A DNA stretch of 64,000 bases from Gigantopelta aegis (GCF_016097555.1 NC_054702.1:109947514-110011513), one strand, 5' to 3'; positions 47,823-59,929 are shown, counted from the stretch's first letter. Notes: a model not told the origin generated them from the sequence alone. Numbers and translations are program-made.

Positions 47823-48902
47823 TAATATACATCCTAGTAAGCCGGCAATAAGTATATATTATTTTTCAATACAAAATAAACCACCATTGTCAAAGTGGCT
47901 ACACAACAAGTCGAAATAATTATACCATGTTTTGTCCATGCATTAACCTACGTACTGACATGACACACGGAGGTTTTTTATTAGTTAATTGGGCTGTTCA
48001 GTGTGTTGCCTCTACCTGTGAATCCTGATTGGCAGGTGTGTCTTTGATAGGTAACCAGACGAGCCAATTAATTAACGCTGCTGTCTAGACACAAAAATAC
48101 ATACCGGTGTTGTGTAACATTACCTGTCGCCTCTAAAATGGTAATGGAAATGGTTTATTACTGTAAATAGTTCTGTAAAACTATGATTAAGTAGACTTTC
48201 CCATCTAAAATCACAGAACTGATCAATTACGCAATTATGACTTTGATATCGTTGGTTGTCGTTTTTGCTTCAACGTAATATACCAATAGGCCTAATAGTG
48301 TACTTTTCCTTTGGATTATTTAACAGAGAAAAATAATATAACCCCATTTCGTTCGGTTAATGCAACTTGAAATATATTTAGTTAAATAGTGTATTATATT
48401 ATCAAGTCATTTATGTTGTTTTCCAAGTCAGGTTGATAAAAGAGAAGCGCCCTGTCGTAAATTACTGCTTTTGTTTACACTGTACATACAGGAGTTGGTC
48501 GGAGCTAACGTCAACTCGCCACAAGCTAGAGTACTGGACGCTTCGAAAAAGAAAAGAAAATGGCTGCCCCCAGTTAGCAGGAATAATCACGTTTTTATGA
48601 ACTCTAAAATTACGCGTTTTTCATTTCTTAAAGTGTCAGTATGTGTTGGTGGTCCGGGTATGCACCTTTCCAACACATAAGGCTCATGTTTGAGTTTACT
48701 ATCCCTTTAAGATAATAATTATGTTAGCTTTATTAATTTCCTGCTGGTATATATGTATACAAATGCATATATTTACATACATTAATATATTTATAGGCCA
48801 TAAAATTTGAGTATAAGCTTTGGAATCGCTGTTCTGTGTGCATTTGATTTTAAGTTATTTATTGAAAATGTTTTCACATGGCGGCCATCTTTAAATTCAA
48901 TA
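47823..48902. other. Intergenic DNA, no gene recognised
   Basis: An ORF at 48471-48680 (QELVGANVNSPQARVLDAS) may belong to a dispersed repeat but I do not recognise it. Confidence 0.4.
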
Positions 48903-48908
48903 TGCAAG

Positions 48909-50736
48909 CAGGCCTCCCAGACCTATATTTCCTATATATTTTATAGGATCCTATAAAACTCTTATATTGAGATTCATTTCCTATATTTCCTATATTTGAC
49001 TCAATTGCTTTGCCAAAATGCCGATGAATAAAATATGTTACTGAGTTATATTCGCAGTGAAAGGCAGAAATTCAGAAGATGCTTTGAATGTGCACCAACT
49101 TTCATATTATCCTGGATACCGGTATGGACTGCTGGCAAGCCTTGGTATATATTTGTTTAGGGTTGAAAATTAACATGAAAACCAATGTTGCCAGCAGGGT
49201 CAGTTCAACAAAAAATCTTACTGGCCCTTTTCAAATTCAACTAGCCTTCCAATTTAACTGCACAGTCAAATTCAAAACTAGAATGTTCTTTGTTGAATAA
49301 TAACCATGTGTAATAATAATAACCATGTATATAGTCCATTTGCGTTGAAAGGAAACCGATGAATTGGCATGTAACTTCATAACGAATAAAGTTAAAATTC
49401 ATATTAGAAACATATTATTAAGTTTTAAACCTATACCAACCCAAATCACATTTAAAGAGAAAACAATAGTCCAGTATACTATAAATAAAAGTTACTTTAA
49501 AAGTTACCATTAAATGATAAAGAGTAAATATAATTTTTAATATAGGGATACAAAAAACAAAAGCTAGAACAGCCAAGGTATGCAGCTTCACTTGCATTGT
49601 CTCTGAAGTAATCGATAGTGTAATACAAAGAGACTAAAGGTAGATCTGCGTGTGTTTTAGTATATTAGTCTGGGAATGACAGTCTTCTTTGTGCACCTGT
49701 GAGAGGTGGTTCAATATGGAGAACTCTCCAGTAAAGGATCTCCTTGGGAGTGGCTGTCCTCCTAAAGACGAGGCACTAGATAAAGATTCATGGAATCATC
49801 CACTAATTTGCCAAATACCCAATCGACTCTGCATTGTGCAGAGATACTGCCCTGATCTCGTATTGCGGTTTTTGTCGTTAAGATTACGTTGGATTTATCC
49901 TATGCAGTTTTATAAATATATATTGTTTTTATTTACACTGAATGTTTTACCCCAAAACACGTTATTTCAGATGATATGGGTTTACAATTTAATAAATTAA
50001 TATGTTTTTATATGAATTTTATCTTTAGGTCTACATGCCAGTTAACTGACTTTTGAAATAATCCATGTAGTAATGGAACATTTCATTGTTAGTGTGAGTT
50101 AAAAGTACATGTTAAAATTTTATTTTGTCCCAGAATAATATAAGCTAATAAAATACGATTAATTTGTACCATAACCTTGAATATGTCAAAAAGTAGGTCT
50201 ACTAAATAATTATGGCGTATCCAGTCCGTTAATCCGACAACTTTAAAAAAAAAAAAAAAAACATGTGATTGCAATACGTTTTGAGCTATATTTTTTTAAA
50301 GCCTCGGACCAAAATCTCAGAAGCTGAGGCTGAGTCTGGTAAGTCTGGCGTTGTCAAAATATAGAACATGTTCTATAATGTTGTCTGTTGCCAGATCTGT
50401 AGTTCGCACAATAGCGGTGTGTTTTGTCACATTCGCCAGACTCTAAAATCAATGGTCGCCCAACGGGCTACCTGCCAATAAAGGTCGCTACGGGCAACCG
50501 GGCGACTGCTAATTTTCAACCCTGTTTGTTGAGGTAGTAGATGGTATCTTGTGTACTTATGCAAGGTAAGAACATACCATTAGTAATGTAAATGTCTTTA
50601 AAAATCTGTGTAAAATGCCTACAATCATGATAATCGGTCAAAAATTTCCTATAAAACTCCTATATTTGACCTAAAAATTCCTATAAAATTCCTATATTTC
50701 CAATATTTTAATATGTACAAGTGGCTGGGAGGCCTG
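48909..50736. mobile_element. Outer TIR element with 6-bp direct repeats
   Basis: Ends CAGGCCTCCCAG and CTGGGAGGCCTG, with direct repeat TGCAAG at 48903-48908 and 50737-50742. Subterminal regions share CCTATATTTCCTATATTT-like motifs in both orientations. Without the nested element it would be about 460 bp. Termini starting CAG suggest hAT-like, but hAT duplications are usually 8 bp. Confidence 0.75.
49158..50524. mobile_element. Inner nested TIR element
   Basis: Inverted ends TAGGGTTGAAAATTA and TAATTTTCAACCCTG, with direct repeat TTTGTT at 49152-49157 and 50525-50530. The right subterminal region is GGTCGC/GGGCAACCGGGCGAC rich. An ORF at 49689-50000 has no recognised domain. CAGGG-type ends again suggest hAT-like. 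Confidence 0.65.
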
Positions 50737-51180
50737 TGCAAGACATATGACCTACTTGCTATATGTACCACCAGATTTATGAATGAATTAATGTTTAACA
50801 ACACCCCAGCACAAAAAAAATGCATCGGCTACTGGGTGTCAAACTATGGTAAATCCAAACATGAAGTGATGAAAAATATCAAAATAAACATTCAACACTT
50901 AAACTCCAGATTCATAGGTACATAAAATATGTATGTAGGCTTCAGAATCACGGTTCTACCTTGCTTAAGATTCAAAGTATTCTATGACGGCCATCTTTAA
51001 ATTCAATAAGACGCACATATGACCTACTTTTATATGCACCAGTAAATTCACATCTCCTTAAAATATGGGTATATGTTTTGGAATCATAGTTCTATCTACC
51101 TTAGATTCCGATATTTTCAGTACAAATGTGGCTGTTGGCGGCCATTTTGAAATGGAAGTTATTATTTGTGTCCCGTTTTT

Positions 51181-51589
51181 AAATTGATCCCACCATCTTA
51201 TGGAACATCTACGCCAAGTTTCACGCTTTCCTGAAGAAAAAAAGAAAGAGATTCTTTTAATATTTTGACCTTAGTCGCTGGATTTGGTATCTTTTTATAT
51301 TAATATTTGTTTCTTAAAGTTCACAAATTTGAGAACGAAAAGTATAACTCTCAAGGTGAATCGTATACATTTGTTCCAGTTTCCGCGATACAATGGGACG
51401 TTCTTTGAGTCAGGCTACATCGGATCGGCACATGTCCATCGATAACATTTAGTCAATAACTCGATTTATATGAAAATCAAACAAAATAATATCTGGGATA
51501 TTAGTTGCGGTACTGGGTTCTAAAACAATTATAAGAATACACAAGCTTATAGGTCTACTATGGCAAATGTTTTCTGTTTATACCAACCG
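51181..51589. other. Intergenic DNA without recognisable features
   Basis: No repeat family or ORF with a domain recognised. Confidence 0.5.
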
Positions 51590-51742
51590 ATAGGTCCGGG
51601 GTTCGCATCCCGGTACCTGCTCCCAGCCAGACCGTGTTTTAACGACTCAGTGGGTAAGGGCCACTACACTGACTTCTCTCAGACTAACAACGAATAACTA
51701 ACACGTCCCGGATAGATGATTATATGTGTGTGCCTAGGAAAT
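51590..51742 (+). mobile_element. SINE family 2, partial
   Basis: B box-like GGGGTTCGCATCCCGG followed by CGACTCAGTGGGTAAGGGCC, AACTAACACGTCC and GTGTGTGCCTAGG. Confidence 0.7.
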
Positions 51743-52151
51743 CGTGTTTGAACCTTTGTTAGACCTCATTTTTCACAAAACGCATTTTTCACACGTGTGA
51801 AGAATTCGACCGCAATTTTTATAGAATTCGAATGCATTTTTCACATTTTCGTGAAACATACGTTCACTATCTTTTTACCATGTGCCATGAAAACGTATTT
51901 TTCACTTTGCATAAAATACCCTAAAAAGATGACAAAATGTAGCGAAAACGCATTTTTCACATTAATCTCAATTAAAGATATATTACCACACCCTCACCTT
52001 AGCTATGTTCGTGCTTATATCCAATCAAGGTTGAAGAACGCTCTCCATGGGACACAAGCCAGCTGTCTAGACTGGTGATAGTATTATTGTTAGTAGGTTA
52101 GAGGAAACCCGCTACCCCGATATTACTCTTGTTTTCTCTTTTTTTTTAATA

Positions 52152-52408
52152 GGGCGGGACGTAGCCCATTGGTAAAGCGCTCGATTTCGGATCGATCCCC
52201 GTCGGTTGGCCAATTGCGCCATTTCTCGTTCAGGCCAGTGCACCACACCTGGTATATCAAAGGCCGTGGTATGTGATATCCTGTCTGTGGGATGGTGCAT
52301 ATAAAAGATCCCTTGAAACTAATGAAAAAATGTAGCGGATTTTCTCTCTGAGACTATATGTAAAAATGACCAAATGTTTGACATCCAATAGCCGATGATT
52401 AATAAACT
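52152..52408 (+). mobile_element. SINE family 1, full length
   Basis: Head GGGCGGGACGTAGCCCATTG with GGATCGATCCCCGTCGG, body GGTATATCAAAGGCCGTGG and ATAAAAGATCCCTTG, tail AGCCGATGATTAATAAA. Confidence 0.88.
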
Positions 52409-52469
52409 TGTTTTTAACAGTAGTACACTTTATATGAACTTTCCCACAAACGAGTAGCACAAACCACGA

Positions 52470-52580
52470 CCACTAACCACTAAAAACTAACACACTGTCC
52501 TGGACAGACAGCCCAGATAGCTGAGGTGTGTGCCCAGGACAGCGTGCTTGAACCTTAATTGGATATAAGCACAAAAATAA
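52470..52580 (+). mobile_element. SINE family 2, 3' part
   Basis: ACTAACACACTGTCCTGGAC, AGCCCAGATAGCTGAGGTGT, ending ATTGGATATAAGCAC. Plus-strand orientation, opposite to 37620-37925. Confidence 0.75.
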
Positions 52581-52814
52581 GTTGTAATGAAATAAAGAAA
52601 AAAGACGCGACATTTTCTGGTTTTGGGGGGTCTGTTAACAGAAATGCATTTTTCACAAGACAGGTTTTTTTTTAAATAACAATAATAAAAATAATAATAA
52701 TAATAAAAGATAAAAACTGTTTTTAAACAGTTTGCAATCAGTTATCTCTTACAGCTTTTTAGGAAGGTTTCCATTTTCATGATCTTTGATCCTTAATGAC
52801 ATGAATGGCGCTAG

Positions 52815-53105
52815 ACGGACATTTGGGTGGTTATGATCGCTCTACGTATTTAACCGAAACATTATTGAAAGGGGGTGCTGTCGGGTTTCTTCCTATAGTG
52901 AGTATATTAGTAGTTAATATGTGAAATATTTGTTATAGGTGAGCTCAAAAATTATCAACATAATGGCATTTAGCATCAAACATAAGGTTGCTGTTGTATT
53001 AGAGTGAGAATCTTTGCCTACCCAGTGGTAGGCAGAAATTTCGTGTTTTCGCTATAGAGTTAACTCTGGCTAAGAGAGCGATCATAACCGTCCAAATGTC
53101 CGCCT
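52815..53105. mobile_element. Inverted-repeat element, ~290 bp
   Basis: GGACATTTGGGTGGTTATGA then TCGCTCT at about 52819-52845 pairs with AGAGCGATCATAACCGTCCA then AATGTCC at about 53076-53102. Confidence 0.65.
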
Positions 53106-53214
53106 TTCTCTCGAATGGCAGAGTACTCGGGCTAGTAGGACGCCTATATAACCATAATTAATATGCTGAGTTCGTCATTAAACAAAACACTTCTTTTTCT
53201 TCTTCTTGGAGAAG

Positions 53215-53335
53215 GGAGCGGGATTTAGCTCAGCTCAATCGGTTGAGTGATTGCCTGGGCTGCGCGAGTCCCAACCAGTGACCCACAACCAGTATAACAA
53301 TGACCGTGGTATGTACTATCTGTCTCAGCGTTTAT
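53215..53335 (+). mobile_element. Another tRNA-headed SINE, partial
   Basis: GGGATTTAGCTCAGCTCAATC then GGTTGAGTGATTGCCTGG is tRNA-like with an A box; a family-1-like body (CCACAACCAGTATAACAATGA, CCGTGGTATGTACTATC) follows. Confidence 0.6.
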
Positions 53336-53639
53336 CGTAGAAACTAATTCGGCTGTTGAAATGTTTCACAACATGAATTTGAAGAAACAACAAGGGCGGA
53401 TGATTAGAAAAGCAAATGCATTTTCGTTTCTAATTTAACTATTACATATCCAGATTATGATTGTAAGAAAGTGTCTTGATGATAATCCTGCAATCAGGTT
53501 CTCGTTCGAAAAGGTACACAGTCATTTCCGATAGTGAAACTTCAAATACCTAGGGTATGCTTATCACCTGCAGCAGTGGAGACCGTACCGAATCCTGTCA
53601 ATGTACGTTTTCGTCTACGGAGACTGGGAAATTAAGAAT

Positions 53640-55192
53640 ATTATTAAAGGTCCGAGGTGCGACTGTCAGGACAACGGTGGTACGAAATAGTGGACACAGT
53701 TTACTTGAAACATTTACATCGGTTTGTCCGACATTGTTTGCCACTGGCTGCACAGTTGCATTTGGCATAGCCCTGACCACCGCACCTGGACTCACTCTGC
53801 ACTGCCTGACATAGGCCAACCTCACCGTCTCTAGACATGTCCTCAATGCTATGCAACTGCTGGGTGCACAAATGGAACTGGTTTCTGCTATAGCGTCCCT
53901 AAAGGATCCCTGCCCGAACAGCTACTCGATACAGGTCATTTTCATCTCTGTCCACACTGACACCCATGATATTGCGAGGGTCACCTTTCCCACAATCAAC
54001 AAAAGGAATAGGAATGGTTACAATATCATCGGGGTTACCAGGGACATGCTCCAAACGACTGCGCTTGACCATGCGTTCAGCTTGTGCAAGCTGACCATCT
54101 GCTGCTCTTTTCCGCTGGACTTAGATGTTATGATGAATAGTTCTTAGCTGTGCATCAGGAACTTCTTCTGTGTCTGCTGTCTCCTGGTCTTCTGGTGGGG
54201 TGGCATATGCTGCAATAAGGTCATCTTCAGAGACCATTCTTTCGAGAATTTCTGTTGGAAGGGTATTGGAACGCAATCCAACTTTGACTTCAGTTCCAAA
54301 CAAGGCTTTGTATGGTGATTGTTTGATTCCAGAATGGTAGCTGCTGTTCTTTTGGAATTGTTCAAAACGAAGTCCCATTGGCCAGTCTGTTGAGTTATTG
54401 TCCCCTAACCATGCAGTGAGCATGTCCTTCACGTCACAGTTTACTCGTTCCACTGAGCCTTGACTTTGAGGATGTCTGGGCTTACCATGAACCATCAGAA
54501 GGTCAGGCCATAGAAGCGTCAGCTCCGTGATAACGGATGCAGTAAATTCACTGCCATTATCACTCTGCAAAATCTGAGGTGCACCAAGTAATAGAAAAAT
54601 GTCCATCAGCTGAAAGGCAACTTCTGCTGCACGTTTTGATGTTAATGGACGCAATACACAATACTTAGTGAGATGATCCTGGTAGACCATTATCCATCTG
54701 TATGAACCACTCGCCATAGACTGCATGTCAACAAGGTCAACCTGACCTCGTGATCCAAAGTCCTTGGATAGGATGGGTCTGCGTTTACGTTTTTTCTGGC
54801 ATTCTATGCAAAGTGATTTGTACAATTCTACTGCCTCACGGGTAACATTGGCATATTTCTTCAAAACCTTCATCATTTTATCGCGACCACCATGACCAGG
54901 TGAAACGTGACCTCTCTTAATAATGTCAAACATATCATCGATATGCGTAAAGTAAATTGGTTCCTGATCACTGGCACCGCGTTTACGAATTAATTTTCCA
55001 CGTCACCACACTGCAATATCTCATAGCAGCCAAGGATGTAATATTGACGAGGAGATTTATTCTTAGCAGAACAAGCTTCTTTAAGTTCTTCAAGTAAAGA
55101 GAAATACTCTGTCTTCGTAATAATGACTTGTTGTCAGATTCTCTCTTCTTCACTAGTTGCTCACGAAAGGAATCTTCCATCGAGTTAGCCAT
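53640..55192 (-). pseudogene. KRBA2-like integrase-derived gene, broken
   Basis: Minus strand. Start MANSMEDSFREQLVKKRESD at 55192, then small frame changes near 55130 and 54995 before an open stretch 54121-54933. That stretch has a zinc-binding HHCC region (HVSPGHGGRDKM ... CIECQ) and an integrase core: Asp in GQVDLVDMQ, Asp in QSDNGSEF, Glu in QGSVERVN. It continues PYKALFGTEV and LPTEILERMVSEDDL. Further downstream only scattered pieces remain, including a Cys-rich end (near 53690-53790, CNCAASGKQCRTNRCKCF in one frame). It resembles invertebrate 'KRAB-A domain-containing protein 2-like' proteins, themselves derived from mobile elements. At least four frame changes; several are in homopolymers and could be assembly errors. 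Confidence 0.8.
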
Positions 55193-56759
55193 TGCAAGAG
55201 TTGACAGAGCAATGTTACATTATGAACCTTGAAACCAGTTTTTACATGCCTATGTCCACTAGGGTTCAGGCATGTCCCCCTCCCCCCCCCCCCCCCCCCC
55301 GGTCTCATCCCTGGCAGGGCCAGCGATTCGACAGGGGGGGGAGGATTTTGAAATATGGGACTAATTTGGAAACTTCAACGAAAATTGGGGATTATTAATT
55401 TAAAGAAATTTAAAGTGTCTGTCAAAATAATTGTTGAAATGGTATTTTAAGTTAGAAAAATTTATTTGACACAATTTTAGATCGGGCTTCCTAAAATATT
55501 TTTAATTTAAATTATATTTCTTATCATAAGAAAATTTATGCCCTGGAGGAAAGGTTAACGATTGGGATGGGCATCACGATTGGGATGGGCATCGCGACCA
55601 ATCTAGCTTGCGGTCCAACACCCGGGTGTATATATAGACCACCAAATCGGGCCGGATCCTCACGGCGAGAGACAGGGAGGCAGGGGAGGCGAGACAAACC
55701 TAGCCCTAACCTTAACACCCAATCGCCAACGCCCTATCGCCCTATTTCTGGCATACCCGTCCCCCCTCCCCATGGGGGGCCATTCCGGTCAGTGGTGGCA
55801 GTAGTGCTATTGTGAGCTTGTTATAACTCAGGTCCACACCTAGGTGTGTTTTGTTAAGACAACAATATTAATACGCTATATGGTGATGGCTAAATGTTAA
55901 CCACAAGGTGGTGGTTAGGATAGGGTCATAGGAGATGACCCCTTAGTTTATTTACAGCCGCCGAGCCCGTGTGGAGTGGTGAAACGTATTCTGATGAAGT
56001 TTTTGGTGGGTAGTCCTCAAAGTCCTCCTCACATCCGACGCAAGTACAGTTCACCATTGTACCAATGTGTCACTTACACGGATGGCCCAGACAAGCCATT
56101 AATGTACAAATACCCTGCATGCACGACGGCCCTATATAGTACCGCAAGCACACAGGGGAGCGATCTAACCCTATGATCACTTTAATTGTTCAAAATAAAA
56201 ACATGTTATACATTTTGGTTAAAAAACAAGTATTAATATACTTTTAATAATTCTTAAAATAACTAACTAATTATTAAAATTGTCTGTAATAAAAGCATAG
56301 AATTAATACAATTAAAAGAGTTAAACAATAGAATTACAGCCCAAGCTGAAAAATAAGGATCCTGCCAGGGATCAGTTAAAAATAGTAGTGAACGGTACAA
56401 TAAACAAGCCATTCGTATTAAACGTATAATGGAAAAACTGAAGAAAGGCCTTAGTCTTACCACTGACCTTAATTATAATATTAATAAAATTCTAAATTAA
56501 TTTAAAACAGTAACTATTACCTGTTTTGCTAATGGGTCTGCCAGGAACCAAAAACATAATTAACAAATAAGCCAAGCGTTGTATAGAGCCGACTCACAAG
56601 GCCCTTAGCATAAATATATAATTTAAGCATAATTGAATAACATGAACAAAACATGCAAATATAATTAGTTTACCATATGTCCAGAGAGTCCTAGTAAAAC
56701 AACAAGAGAAAAACAAGATTAATTAGTAGTTAAAATACATAAAAATATGAATCAACTAA
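55193..56759. other. Unassigned DNA with C- and G-runs
   Basis: C-run at about 55279-55300 and G-run near 55336. A higher-GC stretch at 55555-56180 with small ORFs (55567-55815, 55976-56176) looks like part of a dispersed element I do not recognise. Confidence 0.4.
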
Positions 56760-57109
56760 AAAAGGAGAAAGAAGAAGAAAAGCATCGTTGCTATATAAAA
56801 ACCATGGGGGGGAGGGTCTGTAGGTTACACTGGGTGTCCCGTCTAACCTCCGGGACAGCCCTGCCAGGGGCTGGGCCCGGTGTGTCGGTTCAACCAAGCG
56901 AGCGCCTCTTCCAATTTCCCCAGTGGTGTTTATCTGTTATGACCAACCTTCTCCTATGTCGAGCACAGTAATACTTAAAGAAAAGAAAGATAACTCATAC
57001 TAAAATTTAAAAAGTTAGTGTGTGCACGGCTAACCGTGCGCGGCCCAGTTGTAAACACCGAGGAACCACGAAGTCTGATTGGTCAAACTTCGATTCCTCG
57101 GTTGGGATA
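56760..57109 (+). repeat. ~340-bp direct repeat, copy A
   Basis: GAAGAAGAAAAGCATCGTTG, TAACCTCCGGGACAGCCCTG, GTGTTTATCTGTTATGACCA and CGTGCGCGGCCCAGTTGTAA recur in the same order and strand at 58290-58630. It ends at the left target duplication of the next element. Confidence 0.9.
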
Positions 57110-57118
57110 GTTTTCCAG

Positions 57119-58176
57119 TTGATGATGATGATGACAACTAGTTTAACGTGTCCATATACCACTAGGGTTTCGAACACGATAAGATCGGTGACCTGACTCG
57201 GGATGGAGGGGGGTGGAGGGTGGGGGGGGGGGGGGTGAAAATGGGCAGAATTTTGAAAATAGCAATTAGTAAAAAAGTTAATAGATTAAATAAAAAAAAT
57301 AAGAAGGTTACAAGCTTGGCCGAATATTTATATAATTTGGAGCATTTTAGAAGGACAGTCCAAAATTAAATAAGAGAAAGAAGAGAGGATCGGACTATTT
57401 AATAATATAAAAAAAAGAGAATAATTTCGACATATAATTTTGAATGGAGATCTAAAAGTTTAAAGTCCGATCGATATGTTCACGCGAGTGGCCTCGTTAG
57501 GGCCGTTTGGGTGCACAGCTTAAAGGGACGAGATGGGTTGCATCCCGTCAAGAAAACCCCTAGATTGACAGTCGATAGACGTTGAAGGTGTAGTGCTGTG
57601 CTGAAATACAGATCTTGAGAAGCCGGATCCGTCTGAACGAGAGAGAATATCAGACTAGGGTATAGTCCAGTCGTCATGGGTTGGTATAGTCGTGCGGACG
57701 GGCCCGACTCCGGAGGATACGAGATGGTATCACTATAAAGCAAGGTAAAGTCTAGAAAAAGAGTAGTAGGGGCCGACCCCGCTTCCTATTTCTTCTTAGA
57801 GTCGGGCGGTCAATCTTCCAGTGCTGCTAGGACAGGCTCGGACATGTAGAGACTAGACGCGAACAACCGTGGCGTTCTGCAGAATGGCCGTCATACGAGT
57901 CACGAAAAAAACCCAGTCGACAGTCAGACGGAGAAATGACGTGGAGGCAAGGAATCTCGCTAAAAAAGAATCCAACCTGGTGGTGAAGGCTGTCGAAACG
58001 AGAAGCGTTCCAGCGTTCGATCAGTTCCAATGGCCGCATACATCCCAGTAGAAAACTTCATTTTGCTGACAAAAACAACAAAATGAAGGACCCCCAAGTC
58101 GAGCACACGAAAGCACGTGCAGTGTGAACAAGCGAAACAAACACGTCTTACCGCGTAGAGCTCCAGACTGGGAATG
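57119..58176 (-). mobile_element. ~1.1-kb non-autonomous element, copy 1
   Basis: Flanked by a 9-bp direct repeat GTTTTCCAG (57110-57118 and 58177-58185). Highly similar, in opposite orientation, to 62241-63349. In its own orientation it starts ATTCCCAGTCTGGAGCTC and ends CTAGTTGTCATCATCATCATC, a short (ATC)n tail. A G-run lies near 57222-57234. Two short ORFs (57827-58039, 57480-57743) are conserved in the other copy but match no family I know. The tail and duplication suggest a retroposon; the class is unproven. Confidence 0.8.
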
Positions 58177-58289
58177 GTTTTCCAGCTGATCTGGCTTGGG
58201 GCGCGGACGGATTAGCAGACACTACCAAGGAAGGGCTCTGATTGGTTAGATTTCGATTCCTCTTGCTTCAACATTAGATAAGCCATGTT

Positions 58290-58635
58290 TTGAAGAAGAA
58301 GAGCATCGTTAATATCTAAAATCATGGGGGGGGGGGGGGGGGGGGGGGCTCCTATAGGTTACACTGTCTAACCTCCGGGACAGCCCTGCCAGAGGCTGGG
58401 CCCGGTGTGTCGGTAACCCAAGCGAACACCTCTTCCAGTTTCCCCAGTGGTGTTTATCTGTTATGACCAACCTTCTCCCATGTCGAACACAGTAATATTT
58501 AAAGAAAAGAAAGATAACTCATACTGGAATTTAGAGAGGTGGTGTGTGCACGGATAACCGTGCGCGGCCCAGTTGTAATCACCGAGGAACCACGAGGTCT
58601 GATTGGCCAAACTTCGATTTCTCGGTTCTGTAGTT
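58290..58635 (+). repeat. ~340-bp direct repeat, copy B
   Basis: Same unit as 56760-57109 with a longer G-run (about 58326-58348). The two copies bracket the inserted 1.1-kb element, so a tandem duplication predates or accompanied it. Confidence 0.9.
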
Positions 58636-58921
58636 GTTACATTATTGCTGTCTACTTTCTTTTATAGATCACTGACAACAATGTTTTGACATGCAACTCT
58701 CTGGTTTCTTATCGGTTTCCTTGTTTTGATCATGGGACTGTTTATGGTAGATCCCTGCGGCCTTTTGTTTGATTATCTAGATCTTCTAGGATTATGTGAT
58801 TAAGAAGGAATCAAACTGTGGCTTCCAATCTGTTGTGTAAACATGTGTAAACCTTTGTTAACATCCGAAGGCATCAAACTGTGGCTTCCAATCAACTAAT
58901 CAACTGTCTCTAATCTGTTAG

Positions 58922-58971
58922 GATTATGTGATTAAGAAGGCATCAGTAGATGAACTCAATAGATTAAATTG
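58922..58971 (+). CDS. Possible isolated exon
   Basis: CTGTTAG precedes and GGTGAGT follows (AAATTG|GTGAGT). Only one frame is open: DYVIKKASVDELNRLN. No protein family recognised and no partner exon was found; an acceptor-like site at 63990 would give a stop. The left edge (AGGATTATGTGATTAAGAAG) is duplicated at about 58789. Treat as a weak candidate. Confidence 0.15.
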
Positions 58972-58984
58972 GTGAGTATAATTC

Positions 58985-59165
58985 ATTTCAGTCAATCTGT
59001 CTATAAATCAGTCTCATTTTTCAGTCAATATTTTCTTTAAATATATGTATATTGACTGAAATTTTCAGTCAATAAGTACATTGCCTAAGTGAATCAGTCA
59101 ATATACACATTGACTGAAAATTTCAGTCAATATACATATTGACTGATTATAGACGTTGACTGTAA
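58985..59165. repeat. Cluster of short palindromes
   Basis: TTGACTGAAATTTTCAGTCAA-type perfect palindromes occur at about 59060 and 59108, with further TCAGTCAATA half-sites through the stretch. Confidence 0.85.
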
Positions 59166-59319
59166 CACACACACATAAATATATATATATATATAAAATG
59201 ATAATAATAATTCAGGGCTAGCTCTGGGTGAGCAAAATATTTCGCCAAATTGTCTATTAAACTTGCAGAAATCAACAGGGTTTTTTTTAAAATGTTAATT
59301 ATTACATGAAATTATAAAA

Positions 59320-59323
59320 TAAC

Positions 59324-59355
<32 letters not shown>

Positions 59356-59362
59356 TATATAA
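59320..59362. repeat. Poly-A then (TA)n
   Basis: About 28 A followed by a short TA run. Confidence 0.95.
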
Positions 59363-59454
59363 CTAATTTGACATATCTACTGACTAATATATTAATTAGA
59401 TATATTATGTAGTTATTGAGCATAACAAGAGGTAAATCATTTTATAGTGCTACC

Positions 59455-59572
59455 TGGCTACAGGTCCTGTATTGTACATAGTTTGACACCCAATAACTTA
59501 TGTATGTTTCGTGCTAGGGTGTCGTTAAACATTCATTCATTCATTCAGTCATTCTTTCATTCATTCCCTGCA
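59455..59572 (+). mobile_element. SINE tail with (ATTC)n
   Basis: GTTTGACACCCAATAACTTA, then GTGCTAGGGTGTCGTTAAAC and a (ATTC)n tail; a different 3' end from the other family-1 copies. Confidence 0.65.
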
Positions 59573-59929
59573 TTATACAGCCTTATATAATTTATTCCAA
59601 TAATGTATTTCTTACATTATTTTGCTCTACTAAATATTTTCCTAGGTTATTAAGTACTTTAATATTAATAAGTGTGCATATTTTTAAAGATCTTTCAGTG
59701 TTTTTGTATCTACCCAATTTTATATTTAACTTATGAGCACACATTCTAAGTTTAGCTATTTCTTTTAAATGACAAATGTCTAAAAAAAAAAAAATCATTT
59801 ACCAAATATTGATACAAATTTCTCTTTGGCGTTGTCATTATTCTGTTATAACATTGTTGATATTGTTGCTTAAAAACATCATATTGTCATTCCTCAATTA
59901 CATAGTAGATACTGTCATCAGTCTTCTTT
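59573..59929. other. AT-rich DNA without recognisable features
   Basis: No repeat family or exon recognised. Confidence 0.5.

Larger units (their letters stand above)
48780..51180 (+). repeat. Duplicated ~240-bp unit around the nested elements
   Basis: The flank CGGCCATCTTTAAATTCAAT / ACATATGACCTACTT is found again at 50985-51030 as CGGCCATCTTTAAATTCAAT then AAGACGCACATATGACCT, without an insertion. Units also share TGGAATCACGGTTCTA-like motifs. This gives an internal empty-site comparison. Confidence 0.65.
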
